A stretch of DNA of 64,000 nt from Elusimicrobiota bacterium (GCA_016715645.1 JADJZR010000010.1:1-64000); one strand, 5' to 3'. Positions 43,463 through 52,197 are shown, numbered from the stretch's first letter. Notes: generated by a model from the letters alone, not told the origin. Program-made: numbers and translations.

Positions 43463-45430
43463 TTATCCTTTTCGAAACTTTTTTCTGAAATAGCCAATGA
43501 ACCCCTGTTTTTCCGGGGGTCTGTTACCGGGTCTGGCCCGGTCGGACGAAAAACCGTCGGGGGAACTGGGTTTTTGGCCCCAAGACCCTTTTTTTGAACC
43601 GCCGTGAAACGATTTCTTCTTGTTGTTGCTCCAAAATTTCGAGTGATGGCCACCGGCCGGTTTGGGTTTGCGCCCCCAGGAAAATTTTGGGGGAGTGGGG
43701 CCGAGGTTTTGCTTATTAATTAACTGTTGGGGTCCCTCACCCTGCCCTCTCCCAAGAGGAGAGGGAAAACCTTTGTTTTCCTTCCTATGCGGGTTCGGCG
43801 GGGGGGGGCCGTTCGGCCCCTTTTGGAACGAGGAGCCTGATGGTCCACCCCGGGAATGTTTTTGGAAAGAGGGGCCGGACGGCCCCTTTTGGAACGAGGG
43901 ACCAGGCCGGCGATCACCTGACGAAAATGATTTATTATGGCCTCCACGGAAATCGCGGTCATCTCGGTTCCGCTGAAACGGCTTTGATCCCTCACCCTGC
44001 CCTCGCTTCAGCGCCTCTGGCGCCCCAGGTGCCCCGAGCTCTGTGAGGGGCCTCCCAAGAGGAGAGGGAAAAACTTTGTTTGCATTCCCTTGCGGGTTCG
44101 GCGGCGGGGGGCCATTCGGCCCCTTTTGCAAGGGGGAGCCCGATGGTCCCCCACGGGAAAATTGAGGGTTGGATCGCTTTTGATACGGAGAGCCAGACAG
44201 CCTCTTGGAATGTTTGTGGAAAAGGGGGCCGGACGGCCCCTTGGAATGTTTGTGGAAAAGGGGGCCGAATGGCCCCCCGGATGGCCCCCCCTTGGGGGGC
44301 TTGTTGTATTGGAAGTTGGGGACGGTGGCTCGGGGGAAAGTTACCTGGATAAACTTTTCGATGCCTTTCACAAAAGGTTCTTCTTGAGGGTCCACCATTA
44401 ATATTGCGTCGCCGACTCCGTATGCGCGGGCTGTTCGGCCGACCCGGTGCACATAATCTTCCGGAAAACGGGGCACGTCGAAGTTGACCACGTGGCTGAT
44501 GTTTTTGACGTCGATGCCCCGGGCGGCGATGTCGGTAGCCACCAAAATCTGGATACGCAACTGACGGAAATCGTCCATAGCCTGCTGACGTTGGTTTTGA
44601 GACCGGTTGGAATGTAATGTGCCGACCTTGTATCCTTCGTCCTTGAGCCGACTCGCGACCTTGTCCGCCCCGTGTTTTGTGCGGGTAAACACCAACACCG
44701 ACCGCATTTCCGTGGTTTTGAGTAACGTGGTTAACAACCCCGCTTTTTGTGACTGAATGACGGGGTATAGAATCTGGCTGATACCTTCCGCGACCGTGGA
44801 CGGCCGTGCAATTTCGACCCGCAACGGGTTACGAGTGGCGAACGCCGCAATGCTCTCCACGTTCGCGTGAAGAGTGGCGGAAAACAATTGTGTTTGTCGG
44901 TCAGCCGGCATTTGTTGAATGATCGCTTTGATTTCGGGCAAAAAGCCCATGTCCAACATTCGGTCGGCTTCGTCGAGAACCAACTGTTCAATGTATTTCA
45001 GAGAAAAGTTTCCTTGCCTTAAATGGTCCAACAGTCGCCCGGGAGTGGCCACCAATACGGTGGCTCCGCCTTGAACCGACCGCGTTTGGCCGGAATGGCT
45101 TACTCCGCCGATCACCACCGCCGTTTTAAACGACGTAAATCGGCCCAGATCCTTAAAAGTGCGTTCCACCTGAACCGCCAGTTCCCGGGTGGGAACCAGC
45201 ACCAGGGCCCGCAATCCGCCCGGGTCGCTGGCCAAAAGACGTTGCAAAATCGGAAGGGCAAAAGCCACGGTTTTTCCGCTACCGGTCTGGGCGCAACCGA
45301 GAATGTCCCGGCCTTCCAGGGCGATGGGGATTGCTTGAGATTGAATGGGGGTTGGGGCCTTATAGCCTAAAACCCCAACGGCCCGATCCAATAAAGGGTG
45401 AAGTTTGAACGAACTGAATGACATACACAT
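43463..45430 (-). CDS. rhlE: DEAD-box RNA helicase (RhlE-like) with long repeat-rich tail
   Basis: 655 residues. The core (~1-375) has all motifs: the Q motif before IPIALEGRDILGCAQTGSGK, DEAD in LVLDEADRMLDMGFLPE, SAT in LFSATLH, ARGIDV and HRVGRTAR. It unwinds or remodels RNA in the cytoplasm. The ~270-residue tail is unusually long: tandem GPSGPLFHKHSKG-like and GPNGPPPPNP-like units, basic and probably RNA-binding. Two stretches in the tail (encoded near 43735-43772 and 43984-44075) are in-frame copies of the palindromic repeat family (giving KGFPSPLGRGQGEG and KVFPSPLGRPLTELGAPGAP). The remaining tail is low complexity. Confidence 0.88.
   Translation of the reverse strand: MCMSFSSFKLHPLLDRAVGVLGYKAPTPIQSQAIPIALEGRDILGCAQTGSGKTVAFALPILQRLLASDPGGLRALVLVPTRELAVQVERTFKDLGRFTSFKTAVVIGGVSHSGQTRSVQGGATVLVATPGRLLDHLRQGNFSLKYIEQLVLDEADRMLDMGFLPEIKAIIQQMPADRQTQLFSATLHANVESIAAFATRNPLRVEIARPSTVAEGISQILYPVIQSQKAGLLTTLLKTTEMRSVLVFTRTKHGADKVASRLKDEGYKVGTLHSNRSQNQRQQAMDDFRQLRIQILVATDIAARGIDVKNISHVVNFDVPRFPEDYVHRVGRTARAYGVGDAILMVDPQEEPFVKGIEKFIQVTFPRATVPNFQYNKPPKGGPSGGPFGPLFHKHSKGPSGPLFHKHSKRLSGSPYQKRSNPQFSRGGPSGSPLQKGPNGPPPPNPQGNANKVFPSPLGRPLTELGAPGAPEALKRGQGEGSKPFQRNRDDRDFRGGHNKSFSSGDRRPGPSFQKGPSGPSFQKHSRGGPSGSSFQKGPNGPPPPNPHRKENKGFPSPLGRGQGEGPQQLINKQNLGPTPPKFSWGRKPKPAGGHHSKFWSNNKKKSFHGGSKKGSWGQKPSSPDGFSSDRARPGNRPPEKQGFIGYFRKKFRKG
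43735..43772. repeat. Palindromic repeat (CCCTCACCC...GAGAGGG family), short form inside the helicase gene
   Basis: CCCTCACCCTGCCCTCTCCC followed by AAGAGGAGAGGGAAAACC. It has the inverted core CTCTCCC/GGGAGAG-like arms with AAGAGG centre. It is in frame with the helicase gene. Related copies lie at 46690, 47757, 47943, 48339, 49384, 52198, 52262 and 63478. Confidence 0.85.
43984..44075. repeat. Palindromic repeat, long form inside the helicase gene
   Basis: The long form inserts a second hairpin (CAGCGCCTCTGGCGCCCCAG and GTGCCCCGAGCTCTGTGAGG) between CCCTCACCCTGCCCTCGCTT and CCTCCCAAGAGGAGAGGGAA. The same long form, with compensating variation in the stem, occurs at 47757-47830, 48339-48421 and, reversed, about 63590-63684. 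It is in frame with the helicase gene and introduces no stop. Confidence 0.85.
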
Positions 45431-45662
45431 TTCTCCTTAAACCAATCCTGATTGCGCCTCTGGGGCGCTCAAGCCGCGCATCCTGTTCCGTCATGGACTT
45501 CCCTCTCCCTAGGGGAGAGGAATGGGGGACGGGTCTTGAGTTTCCGGCAATGAGGCTTAGAGAGGATAGAGTGACATTTTAGGGGGGGGAACGGTTGAAA
45601 AATTTTTATTCTGTGGATAAAATATACAATCATGCCGTGACATCCGAAAAGCGAGGAACCCT

Positions 45663-46649
45663 ATGAGCAGTGACATTCGCGCAATCAATGAAAAAGTGAA
45701 ACAGGAAAGCCTCTTTGTTGAAGAGGTGTTGGCCGAACTTAATCGCGTGGTCGTGGGCCAACGTTATTTGCTCGAACGCATGCTGGTGGGCCTGTTGGGC
45801 CACGGCCACATTCTGCTCGAAGGCGTCCCTGGCCTGGCCAAAACACTGTCGGTTCGCACCTTGGCGTCCACGATCGAAGCCCAGTTTCAACGGATCCAGT
45901 TTACTCCGGACCTACTCCCCGCGGACGTGGTCGGCACGCTGATCTACATGCCGAAGGATGGACAGTTCACGGTCAGAAAAGGGCCTGTATTTACGAATCT
46001 GCTCTTGGCCGACGAAATCAACCGGGCCCCCGCCAAGGTTCAAAGCGCTTTGTTGGAGGCCATGCAGGAACGACAGGTAACCATCGGTGATGCCACCTAC
46101 CCGTTGCCAGATCCCTTCTTGGTTCTGGCCACCCAAAACCCCATTGAACAGGAAGGAACCTTTCCCCTGCCGGAAGCCCAGGTGGACCGGTTTATGTTGA
46201 AGTTGAAGGTCACTTACCCGTCCCGGGACGAAGAACGAACCGTGATGGAACGGATGAGCCTTCCGGAACCCCCTTCGGCCCGGAAGGTCATTACCCTGGC
46301 ACGGATTGCCCAGGCCCGGCGTATTGTAGACGAAATTTATGTGGACGAGAAAGTGAAAAACTATATCCTGGACATTGTCACCGCCACCCGGTCGCCCCAG
46401 GGGCGGTTGGAACGGCTTAAAAATCTGATCCGGTTCGGCGCGTCGCCCCGGGCGACCCTCGCCCTTCACAAAGCGGCCCAGGGGTTTGCCTTTTTGCGCG
46501 GGCGGGGGTATGTCACCCCGGAAGACGTCAAAAACATCGGGCCGGATGTGCTTCGTCACCGCATCATTTTGACGTATGAGGCGGAAGCGGAAGAAAAGAC
46601 CACCGACGATGTCATTCAGGACATCTTTAATGAGGTGGATGTGCCGTAA
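45663..46649 (+). CDS. moxR: MoxR-family AAA+ ATPase
   Basis: 328 residues. Walker A is in LLEGVPGLAKTLSVRTLAST, Walker B in LLADEINRAPAKVQSALLEA, and sensor-1/arginine motifs in LATQNPIEQEGTFPLPEAQV with DRFMLK. The C-terminal lid contains GASPRATLALHKAAQGFAFL. MoxR proteins act as chaperone-like ATPases with VWA-domain partners, here the DUF58 and Bat proteins encoded downstream. The gene is divergent from the helicase, and the 230-base gap between them holds a decayed palindromic repeat near 45500. Confidence 0.93.
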   Translation: MSSDIRAINEKVKQESLFVEEVLAELNRVVVGQRYLLERMLVGLLGHGHILLEGVPGLAKTLSVRTLASTIEAQFQRIQFTPDLLPADVVGTLIYMPKDGQFTVRKGPVFTNLLLADEINRAPAKVQSALLEAMQERQVTIGDATYPLPDPFLVLATQNPIEQEGTFPLPEAQVDRFMLKLKVTYPSRDEERTVMERMSLPEPPSARKVITLARIAQARRIVDEIYVDEKVKNYILDIVTATRSPQGRLERLKNLIRFGASPRATLALHKAAQGFAFLRGRGYVTPEDVKNIGPDVLRHRIILTYEAEAEEKTTDDVIQDIFNEVDVP

Positions 46650-46689
46650 CTCTTAAGAACTGGGAATAAAAAAAGTGACGGGTTACCAT

Positions 46690-46740
46690 CCTCCCTCATC
46701 CGCCCCTCCGGGGCACCTTCTCCCAAGAGGAGAAGGAAAG
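46690..46740. repeat. Palindromic repeat, short form, moxR-DUF58 gap
   Basis: CCTCATCCGCCCCTCCGGGG followed by CACCTTCTCCCAAGAGGAGA and AGGAAAGG. It has the core arms CTTCTCC/GGAGAAG around AAGA. It fills most of the 165-base gap. Confidence 0.8.
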
Positions 46741-46813
46741 GCTTGCTTTTTCGTCAAGGATGACACCTGAGTAGTTACAAAAAATTTAGAAAGGATAAAG
46801 GACCTACACAGAC

Positions 46814-47710
46814 ATGTCTTTTTCAGATTCCACACCTCTAACCACGGCGGACGTGCTTAAGCGCGTTCGGACGTTGGAGATTACGGCCCGGCGGTTGGTG
46901 AACGATACCTTTGCGGGGCAGTATTCCAGCACCTTTAAAGGGCGGGGGATGGAATTTTCTGAGGTGCGGGAATATTTGCCCGGCGACGACGTGCGCGCCA
47001 TCGACTGGAACGTGACCGCCCGTACAGGGCATCCCTACATCAAAAAGTTTGTGGAAGAACGGGAACTGACCATTCTTTTTTTGGTGGACGCGAGCCGGTC
47101 CCTTCGGTTTGGGACTCGCTCGCAACTGAAAGCTGAACTGGCTGCGGAAATTACAGCTGTGTTGGCTTTCTCTGCGTTGGCCAATAACGACAAAACTGGG
47201 CTTGTTTTGTTTTCTGATCGGGTGGAAAAATACATTCCGCCCCGGAAGTCCCGGGGACACATTTTACGGTTGGTTCGCGACGTGTTGGAGTTTACTCCTC
47301 AAAACCAAGGCACCTCATTAAAATCCGCTTTGGATTTTGTCAGCCATGTGCAACGGCGCAGGGCGGTGGTGTTTTTGATCAGCGACTTTATGGACGACGG
47401 ATACCAACGTCCCTTGGCCATCGCCCAACGCCGGCACGACCTGATCGCGGTGCCGGTTGAAGACCGTTGGGAGAAAAATCTTCCCGCCCGGGGCCGGTGG
47501 TTGTTGGAAGACGCGGAAACCGGACGTGTGCGGGTGGTCAACGCGCCACGGGAAGGGCGGGCGTTCGCCCGCGCTCAGATAGAACGGCGCAACCAGTTGG
47601 ACACCACGTTTCGCCGCGCGGGAGTGGATTCTATTTATGTTGAAACGGGTCGGCCCTACACGCCGTCGTTCTTTCGATTTTTCCGCGAACGCGCTAAACG
47701 GATGCACTAA
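46814..47710 (+). CDS. DUF58 protein (VWA-like), MoxR partner
   Basis: 298 residues. The DUF58 signature GRGMEFSEVREYLPGDDVRA with IDWNVTARTGHPYIKKF (~35-75) is complete. LTILFLVDASRSLRFG is the degenerate VWA metal-site start (DxSxS). The C-terminal half continues the fold. The gene is the second of the MoxR-Bat operon; in studied cases the operon supports envelope or stress functions. Confidence 0.9.
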   Translation: MSFSDSTPLTTADVLKRVRTLEITARRLVNDTFAGQYSSTFKGRGMEFSEVREYLPGDDVRAIDWNVTARTGHPYIKKFVEERELTILFLVDASRSLRFGTRSQLKAELAAEITAVLAFSALANNDKTGLVLFSDRVEKYIPPRKSRGHILRLVRDVLEFTPQNQGTSLKSALDFVSHVQRRRAVVFLISDFMDDGYQRPLAIAQRRHDLIAVPVEDRWEKNLPARGRWLLEDAETGRVRVVNAPREGRAFARAQIERRNQLDTTFRRAGVDSIYVETGRPYTPSFFRFFRERAKRMH

Positions 47711-47756
47711 TGACGTTGAACACTTTTCTTAAGAATTACCACCTTTCACTTAATCC

Positions 47757-47985
47757 CTCACCCTCCCCTCGCTTCAGCGGCTCTGCCGCCCCAGGTGCCG
47801 GGAGCTCTGCGAGCGGCCTCCCAAGGGGAGAGGGAAGTCCCTTTTTTGAACATTTCGCAATTGGTCAACGGCCTTATTCGGCCTCTGGGAAAAATATCGC
47901 CTTCGGGTCACCTTTTCCAACAGGAAAAAGAACGAATAAGATTTCCCCTCTCCTCTTGGGAGAGGGGAGGGTGAGGGAAGGGGCG
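47757..47985. repeat. Palindromic repeats (long form plus inverted short form) upstream of the DUF559 gene
   Basis: A long-form copy (CCCTCACCCTCCCCTCGCTT at the left, hairpin, then GGGGAGAGGGAAGTCCC) lies at 47757-47840. An inverted short-form copy (CCCCTCTCCTCTTGGGAGAG to GGTGAGGGA) lies at 47945-47985. They enclose about 100 bases and end 18 bases before the DUF559 start. The open frames here are translations of the repeat and not genes. Confidence 0.85.
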
Positions 47986-48002
47986 GATGGGGGGAGCCTT
48001 TC

Positions 48003-48458
48003 ATGAGTTTGATTAGTTTAGCCAGAGGCCTTCGTCAAACATCAACGGATGCGGAACAGAAAATGTGGGCTTTTCTACGTGGTCGGCGTTTCTCTGGGTT
48101 TAAATTTCGTCGACAGCAACCCTTGGGGCCCTATATTGTTGACTTCTTGTGTAAGGACAGAAGTTTAATTATTGAATTGGATGGGGGCCAACATCAGGAT
48201 CATGTCGAGGCCGATGCTAAAAGAACGGCTTTTTTTGAATCCCATGGGTTTCGGGTTCTCCGGTTTTGGAATCATGAATTCCTAAAAGAACCGCTTACGG
48301 TGTTTGAATGCGTATTGAAAGAAATTCAAAATCGACTCCCTCACCCTGGCCCTCGAATCAGCGGCACTGCCGCCCCAGGTGCCGGGCGCTCTGCGACCGG
48401 CCTCCCAAGAGGAGAGGGAAAAAAACCGGGATTGTTTTCGGGAGAAGGGGTGGTATGA
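48003..48458 (+). CDS. DUF559 (Vsr-like) endonuclease-domain protein
   Basis: 151 residues. Residues ~5-110 are a DUF559 domain with a PD-(D/E)XK/Vsr-type nuclease core: LRQTSTDAEQKMWAFLRGRR, FKFRRQQPLGPYIVDFLCKD, SLIIELDGGQHQDH and FRVLRFWNHEFLKEPLTVFE. The putative catalytic residues D, E and H/Q are present. The last ~40 residues (PHPGPRISGTAAPGAGRSAT onward) are a translation of the downstream palindromic repeat, which also supplies the stop. It overlaps the next gene by 4 bases. Repeats flank both sides inside an otherwise standard Bat operon, so the gene looks inserted with the repeats. Confidence 0.85.
   Translation: MSLISLARGLRQTSTDAEQKMWAFLRGRRFSGFKFRRQQPLGPYIVDFLCKDRSLIIELDGGQHQDHVEADAKRTAFFESHGFRVLRFWNHEFLKEPLTVFECVLKEIQNRLPHPGPRISGTAAPGAGRSATGLPRGEGKKPGLFSGEGVV
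48339..48421. repeat. Palindromic repeat, long form, overlapping the DUF559 3' end
   Basis: CCCTCACCCTGGCCCTCG, then AATCAGCGGCACTGCCGCCC, then the second hairpin arm and CCTCCCAAGAGGAGAGGGAA. It is in frame with the DUF559 gene, encoding its C-terminal tail, and lies just upstream of the next Bat gene. Confidence 0.85.
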
Positions 48459-49360
48459 AGGCCTTTTTAGCCGTTTTGTTTATTGGGGTTTCGGCGGGGG
48501 CGACGGTTCGGTTGGAGACTTCTTTGGAGCCGCGGGAAGCCACGGTGGGGGATCCTTTGGTGCTTCACATTAAGGCGGCTTGCGAACCGCCGGGGGAATG
48601 TGGGGTGGATGTGGGGTCCGCTGTCGGGCCGTTTGAAGTGGTTCAGGTATCCACTGGGGCGAGCCAGCCGGCGGGGTCGTTGGTGGAACGGGAATTCAAA
48701 ATTACTCTCGCTCTGTTCGATGTGGGCGTGTCCACCTTGCCTTCCCTCACGGTGAATTGCCTTGAAAAGGGCCGGGCGGTGTCGGCCAAAACACCGGAAA
48801 TTCCCGTTACCATTAAAAGCGTTTTGACGGAGGAAAGTAAAGACATTCGGGGCCTTAAAGGCCGCCTCAAAAAGGTGATGAACCGGCCCGTGGTGTTCGC
48901 CTTGACGGCGTTGTTGGCGATCATCGCGGGAGTAATTGCCTGGTTCAAGTTTCGCCCCGGTAAAAAGGGGCGAACGCCCCTGCCGCCGCCGGTGGCGCCC
49001 CATGTGCGGGCCTTGGAAGAGTTGCGGGCACTGGAAGAGGATTTAACGGTCCCCGCCAAGCTGTTCTACAGCCGATTGACGGACATCTTAAGAGCCTACC
49101 TGGAAGGCGCTTTTAATGCCCCCGCCTTGGACCGGACCACGGCGGAAATTTTTGCCGAGTTGAAATCTCTTTCCATCACCACGGATCAGCGGCTGGGGCT
49201 TCGGACCGTATTAGAAGATGGGGATTTGGCCAAGTTTGCCAAACTCGAACCCACTGAAGAGGAACGGTTAACCGATTTTCAACGGGTTCGGGATTTTGTG
49301 TTGGCTACTAAACCGGACGAAAAAAATAAAATAGCGAATCCTGATAACAATCTCAAATGA
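48455..49360 (+). CDS. BatD/DUF4381-like membrane protein of the Bat operon
   Basis: The ATG at 48455 overlaps the DUF559 stop and gives 301 residues. Signal peptide (LAVLFIGVSAGATV), then an N-terminal beta domain (~20-135) resembling BatD modules (VRLETSLEPREATVGDPLVL). A transmembrane helix (VVFALTALLAIIAGVIAWF) and a cytoplasmic helical domain (LFYSRLTDILRAYLEGAFNA, then DLAKFAKLEP) follow. This layout occupies the position between DUF58 and BatA in similar operons. The partner and precise role are not known. Confidence 0.7.
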   Translation: MKAFLAVLFIGVSAGATVRLETSLEPREATVGDPLVLHIKAACEPPGECGVDVGSAVGPFEVVQVSTGASQPAGSLVEREFKITLALFDVGVSTLPSLTVNCLEKGRAVSAKTPEIPVTIKSVLTEESKDIRGLKGRLKKVMNRPVVFALTALLAIIAGVIAWFKFRPGKKGRTPLPPPVAPHVRALEELRALEEDLTVPAKLFYSRLTDILRAYLEGAFNAPALDRTTAEIFAELKSLSITTDQRLGLRTVLEDGDLAKFAKLEPTEEERLTDFQRVRDFVLATKPDEKNKIANPDNNLK

Positions 49361-49383
49361 TGAATGTAACAATATGCACTCAG

Positions 49384-49535
49384 CCCCTCATCCGGCCCTC
49401 CGGGGTCCTTCGGACCCGGGGCCTCTTCGGCCCGTCGCAACCGCCTGCCACTGGCAGGCGCGACCCTTCCCCCAAGAGGGGAAGGAAAACAAAGATTTTC
49501 ACTCTCCTCTTGGGAGAGGGTAGGGTGAGGGGCCT
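49384..49535. repeat. Composite palindromic repeat between the Bat genes
   Basis: CCTCATCCGGCCCTCCGGGG, then TCCTTCGGACCCGGGGCC, CTGCCACTGGCAGGCGCGAC and CCCCAAGAGGGGAAGG, followed by an inverted short form (ACTCTCCTCTTGGGAGAGGG to GGTGAGGGG). 63478-63600 is almost the same composite, with a few substitutions, 14 kb away. It fills nearly all of the 199-base gap. Confidence 0.88.
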
Positions 49536-49559
49536 GAATTTTTACAAAAGACGACCGAC

Positions 49560-50552
49560 ATGACGTTTGCTCACCCTCACATTTTGTGGTTGTTGGGTTT
49601 GTTGCCGGTGATCGCTTTTTACGATTTTCGGTGGGGATTTTTGGCCCGGGCCAAGGTGACCTTTTCCCATTTGGGTCTGTTGGGCGATTCCTCTGTCAAA
49701 CGGCCCGTGGACCACGGCGTTCGTTCGGCGTTGCGGATCGGGGCTTTGGGCCTCCTCATCGTCGCGTGGGCTCGACCCCAAGAAGGGCAAGAACGCCGGG
49801 AAGTGACGTCTCCGGCTACGGACATCGTTTTGGTGTTGGACCTCTCTGACAGCATGCGCAGTTTGGATTTTAAACCGCGCAACCGGTTTCAAGCGGCGGT
49901 GGAAGTCCTTCGCCAATTTATTCAGGATCGGCCGGACGATCGGTTGGGGTTGGTGCTGTTCGCGCGCTACGCGTTTACCCAATGTCCGTTGACGTTGGAT
50001 CACGGCGCCCTATTGGGTTTTTTGGACAACGTTCAAATCGGGTTGATTGAGCAAGACCGCACAGCCATCGGGTCGGCCATTGCCACGGCCGTGGCCCGCT
50101 TGAAAGGGAGCGAGGCCAAATCCAAATTGATTGTGCTTCTCACCGACGGGCGCAGTAATTTCGGCGACGTGGATCCCGTCACGGCGGCGAAAGCCGCGGC
50201 CGCGTTCGGCATCAAAATTTATGCCGTCGGCGCGGGGGCTCCCGGCGGGGGAATGATCGAAATCAACGATCCGATGTTCGGCAAACGGATCGTCAAAATG
50301 CCGGAGAACGAGTTGGACGAAGCCACCCTCCAGCAAGTGGCGAAACTCACCGGCGGCGCCTATTTTCGCGCCACCGATTTTGAGAGTCTCAAACGCATTT
50401 ACAAAGACATTGACCAGATGGAAAAAACAGACGTCAAAGTGGAAACCTACGCCGATTACACCGACAAACACATGCCCTTTTTGTGGCTGGCGTTTTTCTT
50501 GTTGGGGTTGGAAAACCTGCTGGCTTTAACTCTCTGGAGGCGAGTGCCGTGA
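49560..50552 (+). CDS. batA: BatA-like VWA-domain membrane protein
   Basis: 330 residues. N-terminal helix pair (ILWLLGLLPVIAFYDF and ALRIGALGLLIVAWAR) and an intact MIDAS motif in VLVLDLSDSMRSLDFKPRN, with VLFARYAFTQCPLTLDHGAL and LIVLLTDGRSNFGDVDPVTA. A last membrane helix is near MPFLWLAFFLLGLENLL. It overlaps the next gene by 4 bases (GTGA). Its VWA domain probably works with MoxR at the inner membrane. Confidence 0.9.
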   Translation: MTFAHPHILWLLGLLPVIAFYDFRWGFLARAKVTFSHLGLLGDSSVKRPVDHGVRSALRIGALGLLIVAWARPQEGQERREVTSPATDIVLVLDLSDSMRSLDFKPRNRFQAAVEVLRQFIQDRPDDRLGLVLFARYAFTQCPLTLDHGALLGFLDNVQIGLIEQDRTAIGSAIATAVARLKGSEAKSKLIVLLTDGRSNFGDVDPVTAAKAAAAFGIKIYAVGAGAPGGGMIEINDPMFGKRIVKMPENELDEATLQQVAKLTGGAYFRATDFESLKRIYKDIDQMEKTDVKVETYADYTDKHMPFLWLAFFLLGLENLLALTLWRRVP

Positions 50553-52138
50553 CTTGGACCTATCCGATGGCGTTGGGGTTTTTGGCCGTGCCGGTTATTC
50601 TGTTGATCTTGACCGCGGCGTGGTTTCGGTGGAAAAAACGCCTTCTGGCTGAGTCCGGCGACCCAGCCGTGATGAACCGCCTGTTCGACAACAAAACCCC
50701 ACGCCAACAGGCCGTCAAGGCGATTTTTCTCTTTTTGGGGTTAAGTCTGTTGGTGGTGGCTCTCGCGGGGCCCCGGTGGGGACAACAGTTTCAGGAAGTT
50801 CATCGCCGTGGCGTGGACGTGATCATCGCTATGGACGTTTCCGCCAGCATGTTGGCCGAAGACATCAAACCCAACCGGCTCACCCAAGCCAAACGGGAAC
50901 TGGGCCTTTTGATCGGGAGTTTGGAAGGCGACCGGGTGGGCCTTGTGGCTTTTGCGGGAACCGCCTTTTTGCAATGCCCTTTAACCCTGGACTACGGCGC
51001 GGCCCGATCCATTTTGGACCTGTTGGGCCCGGACCTGGTTCCCAAGCCGGGCACCAACTTGGCCGACGCGATCAGCGCGTCCTTGGACGCGTTTCCAAAA
51101 GGCGGGGGAAAACACCGGGCGTTGGTGTTATTAACCGACGGAGAAGACCATTCCGGCCGGTTGGACGCCGCCGTGGATCGGGCCGCGCAAGAGGGCGTGC
51201 GGGTGTTTGCCATCGGGTTCGGCAACCCCGCGGGCGAAATTATTCCGATCCGCGACGAAAACGGCAACGTGACCGGTTACAAAAAAGACAAGGACGGCCA
51301 AACGGTTCTTTCCAAACTGGACGAAAAGGTGCTCCAGTCCATCGCGGCCAAAACACGGGGGGCTTATTTTCCGTCGTCCCAGGGCGAAGTGGAGGTGAGC
51401 AAAATTCTTGAAGAAATCGGCCGTATGGAAAAAAAAGATTTGGACAGCCGGGTGTATGGCCAGGGCGAAAATCATTTCCGCTGGCCACTGGGATTGGCGA
51501 TCCTTCTGCTCCTTTTTGAATTTCTCTGGCCGGAAGTGCGCGGGCATTGGCGGCGGTTGTTGCGCGGGGCGCGGGTTGGGCGGTTTTTGGTGGGAGTGGG
51601 ATTGATGATTGCGTTTACTCCGGGGCGGGCGCAGGCTTTGGGGCGGTACCCTCGGTCGAGCGAGTTGGCGCCGTTGGTTCAAAAAAGTCCCGGAAACCCG
51701 GAAGCCCAATTTAATTTGGCCCATGCCCTCTACATTGAACAAAGTTACGCGGCCGCCGCGGAAGCTTACGAAAAAACCGCCGCCGCGGTCACTTATCCGC
51801 CTTTTAAATCCGCCGCCCTTTACAACGCGGGCAACGCCTATTACCGTCAAGGAAAGTTGGAAGAGGCCATTAAAAAATACAAAGAGGCCCTTCGGATCAC
51901 GCCTTCCGATCCGGACGCAAAACACAATTTGGAAATGGCTATGAAACTCGACAAGATGCAAAAGGATCAGCATAAACAGCCGGGTCAACCTAAAGACGAT
52001 AAAAAACAGCCGAAACCCGGCGAGATGTCGAAAGAAGACGCGCAACGGTTGTTGGAGGCCATGGCCCAGGAAGAAAAAAATGCCCAGGAAAAGGCGGGGA
52101 AGAAAAAACAAGAACCGCCCGCGGGCGAGGATTGGTAG
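50549..52138 (+). CDS. batB: BatB-BatC fusion: VWA domain plus TPR domain
   Basis: The GTG at 50549 gives 529 residues. The VWA part (~75-310) has DVIIAMDVSASMLAEDIKPN (MIDAS DVSAS), LVAFAGTAFLQCPLTLDYGA and LLTDGEDHSGRLDAAVDRAA. Membrane helices flank it at about 6-25, 57-76 and 313-330. The C-terminal ~175 residues hold TPR units (PEAQFNLAHALYIEQSYAAA, AALYNAGNAYYRQGKLEEAI) and a Lys/Gln-rich tail. In many genomes BatB and BatC are separate genes, so this is a natural fusion. Confidence 0.88.
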   Translation: MTWTYPMALGFLAVPVILLILTAAWFRWKKRLLAESGDPAVMNRLFDNKTPRQQAVKAIFLFLGLSLLVVALAGPRWGQQFQEVHRRGVDVIIAMDVSASMLAEDIKPNRLTQAKRELGLLIGSLEGDRVGLVAFAGTAFLQCPLTLDYGAARSILDLLGPDLVPKPGTNLADAISASLDAFPKGGGKHRALVLLTDGEDHSGRLDAAVDRAAQEGVRVFAIGFGNPAGEIIPIRDENGNVTGYKKDKDGQTVLSKLDEKVLQSIAAKTRGAYFPSSQGEVEVSKILEEIGRMEKKDLDSRVYGQGENHFRWPLGLAILLLLFEFLWPEVRGHWRRLLRGARVGRFLVGVGLMIAFTPGRAQALGRYPRSSELAPLVQKSPGNPEAQFNLAHALYIEQSYAAAAEAYEKTAAAVTYPPFKSAALYNAGNAYYRQGKLEEAIKKYKEALRITPSDPDAKHNLEMAMKLDKMQKDQHKQPGQPKDDKKQPKPGEMSKEDAQRLLEAMAQEEKNAQEKAGKKKQEPPAGEDW

Positions 52139-52197
52139 AATAGGGCTCACGTCATTGCGGCGTGGGGTTAGCCGGAACGGTAACTACTTAGGGGTTT

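Noticed and set aside
43800..44300. CRISPR-like or tandem repeat array in the helicase tail
   Set aside because: The repeated units are codon-level repeats (GPSGP...HKHSKG) of variable length inside one open frame, with no constant spacers and no cas genes in the window.
47710..48006. Open frame between DUF58 and DUF559
   Set aside because: Its translation consists of the palindromic repeats (SPRFSGSAAPGAG-like, SPLLLGEGRVREG); no domain, and it overlaps the stop of DUF58. Repeat, not gene.
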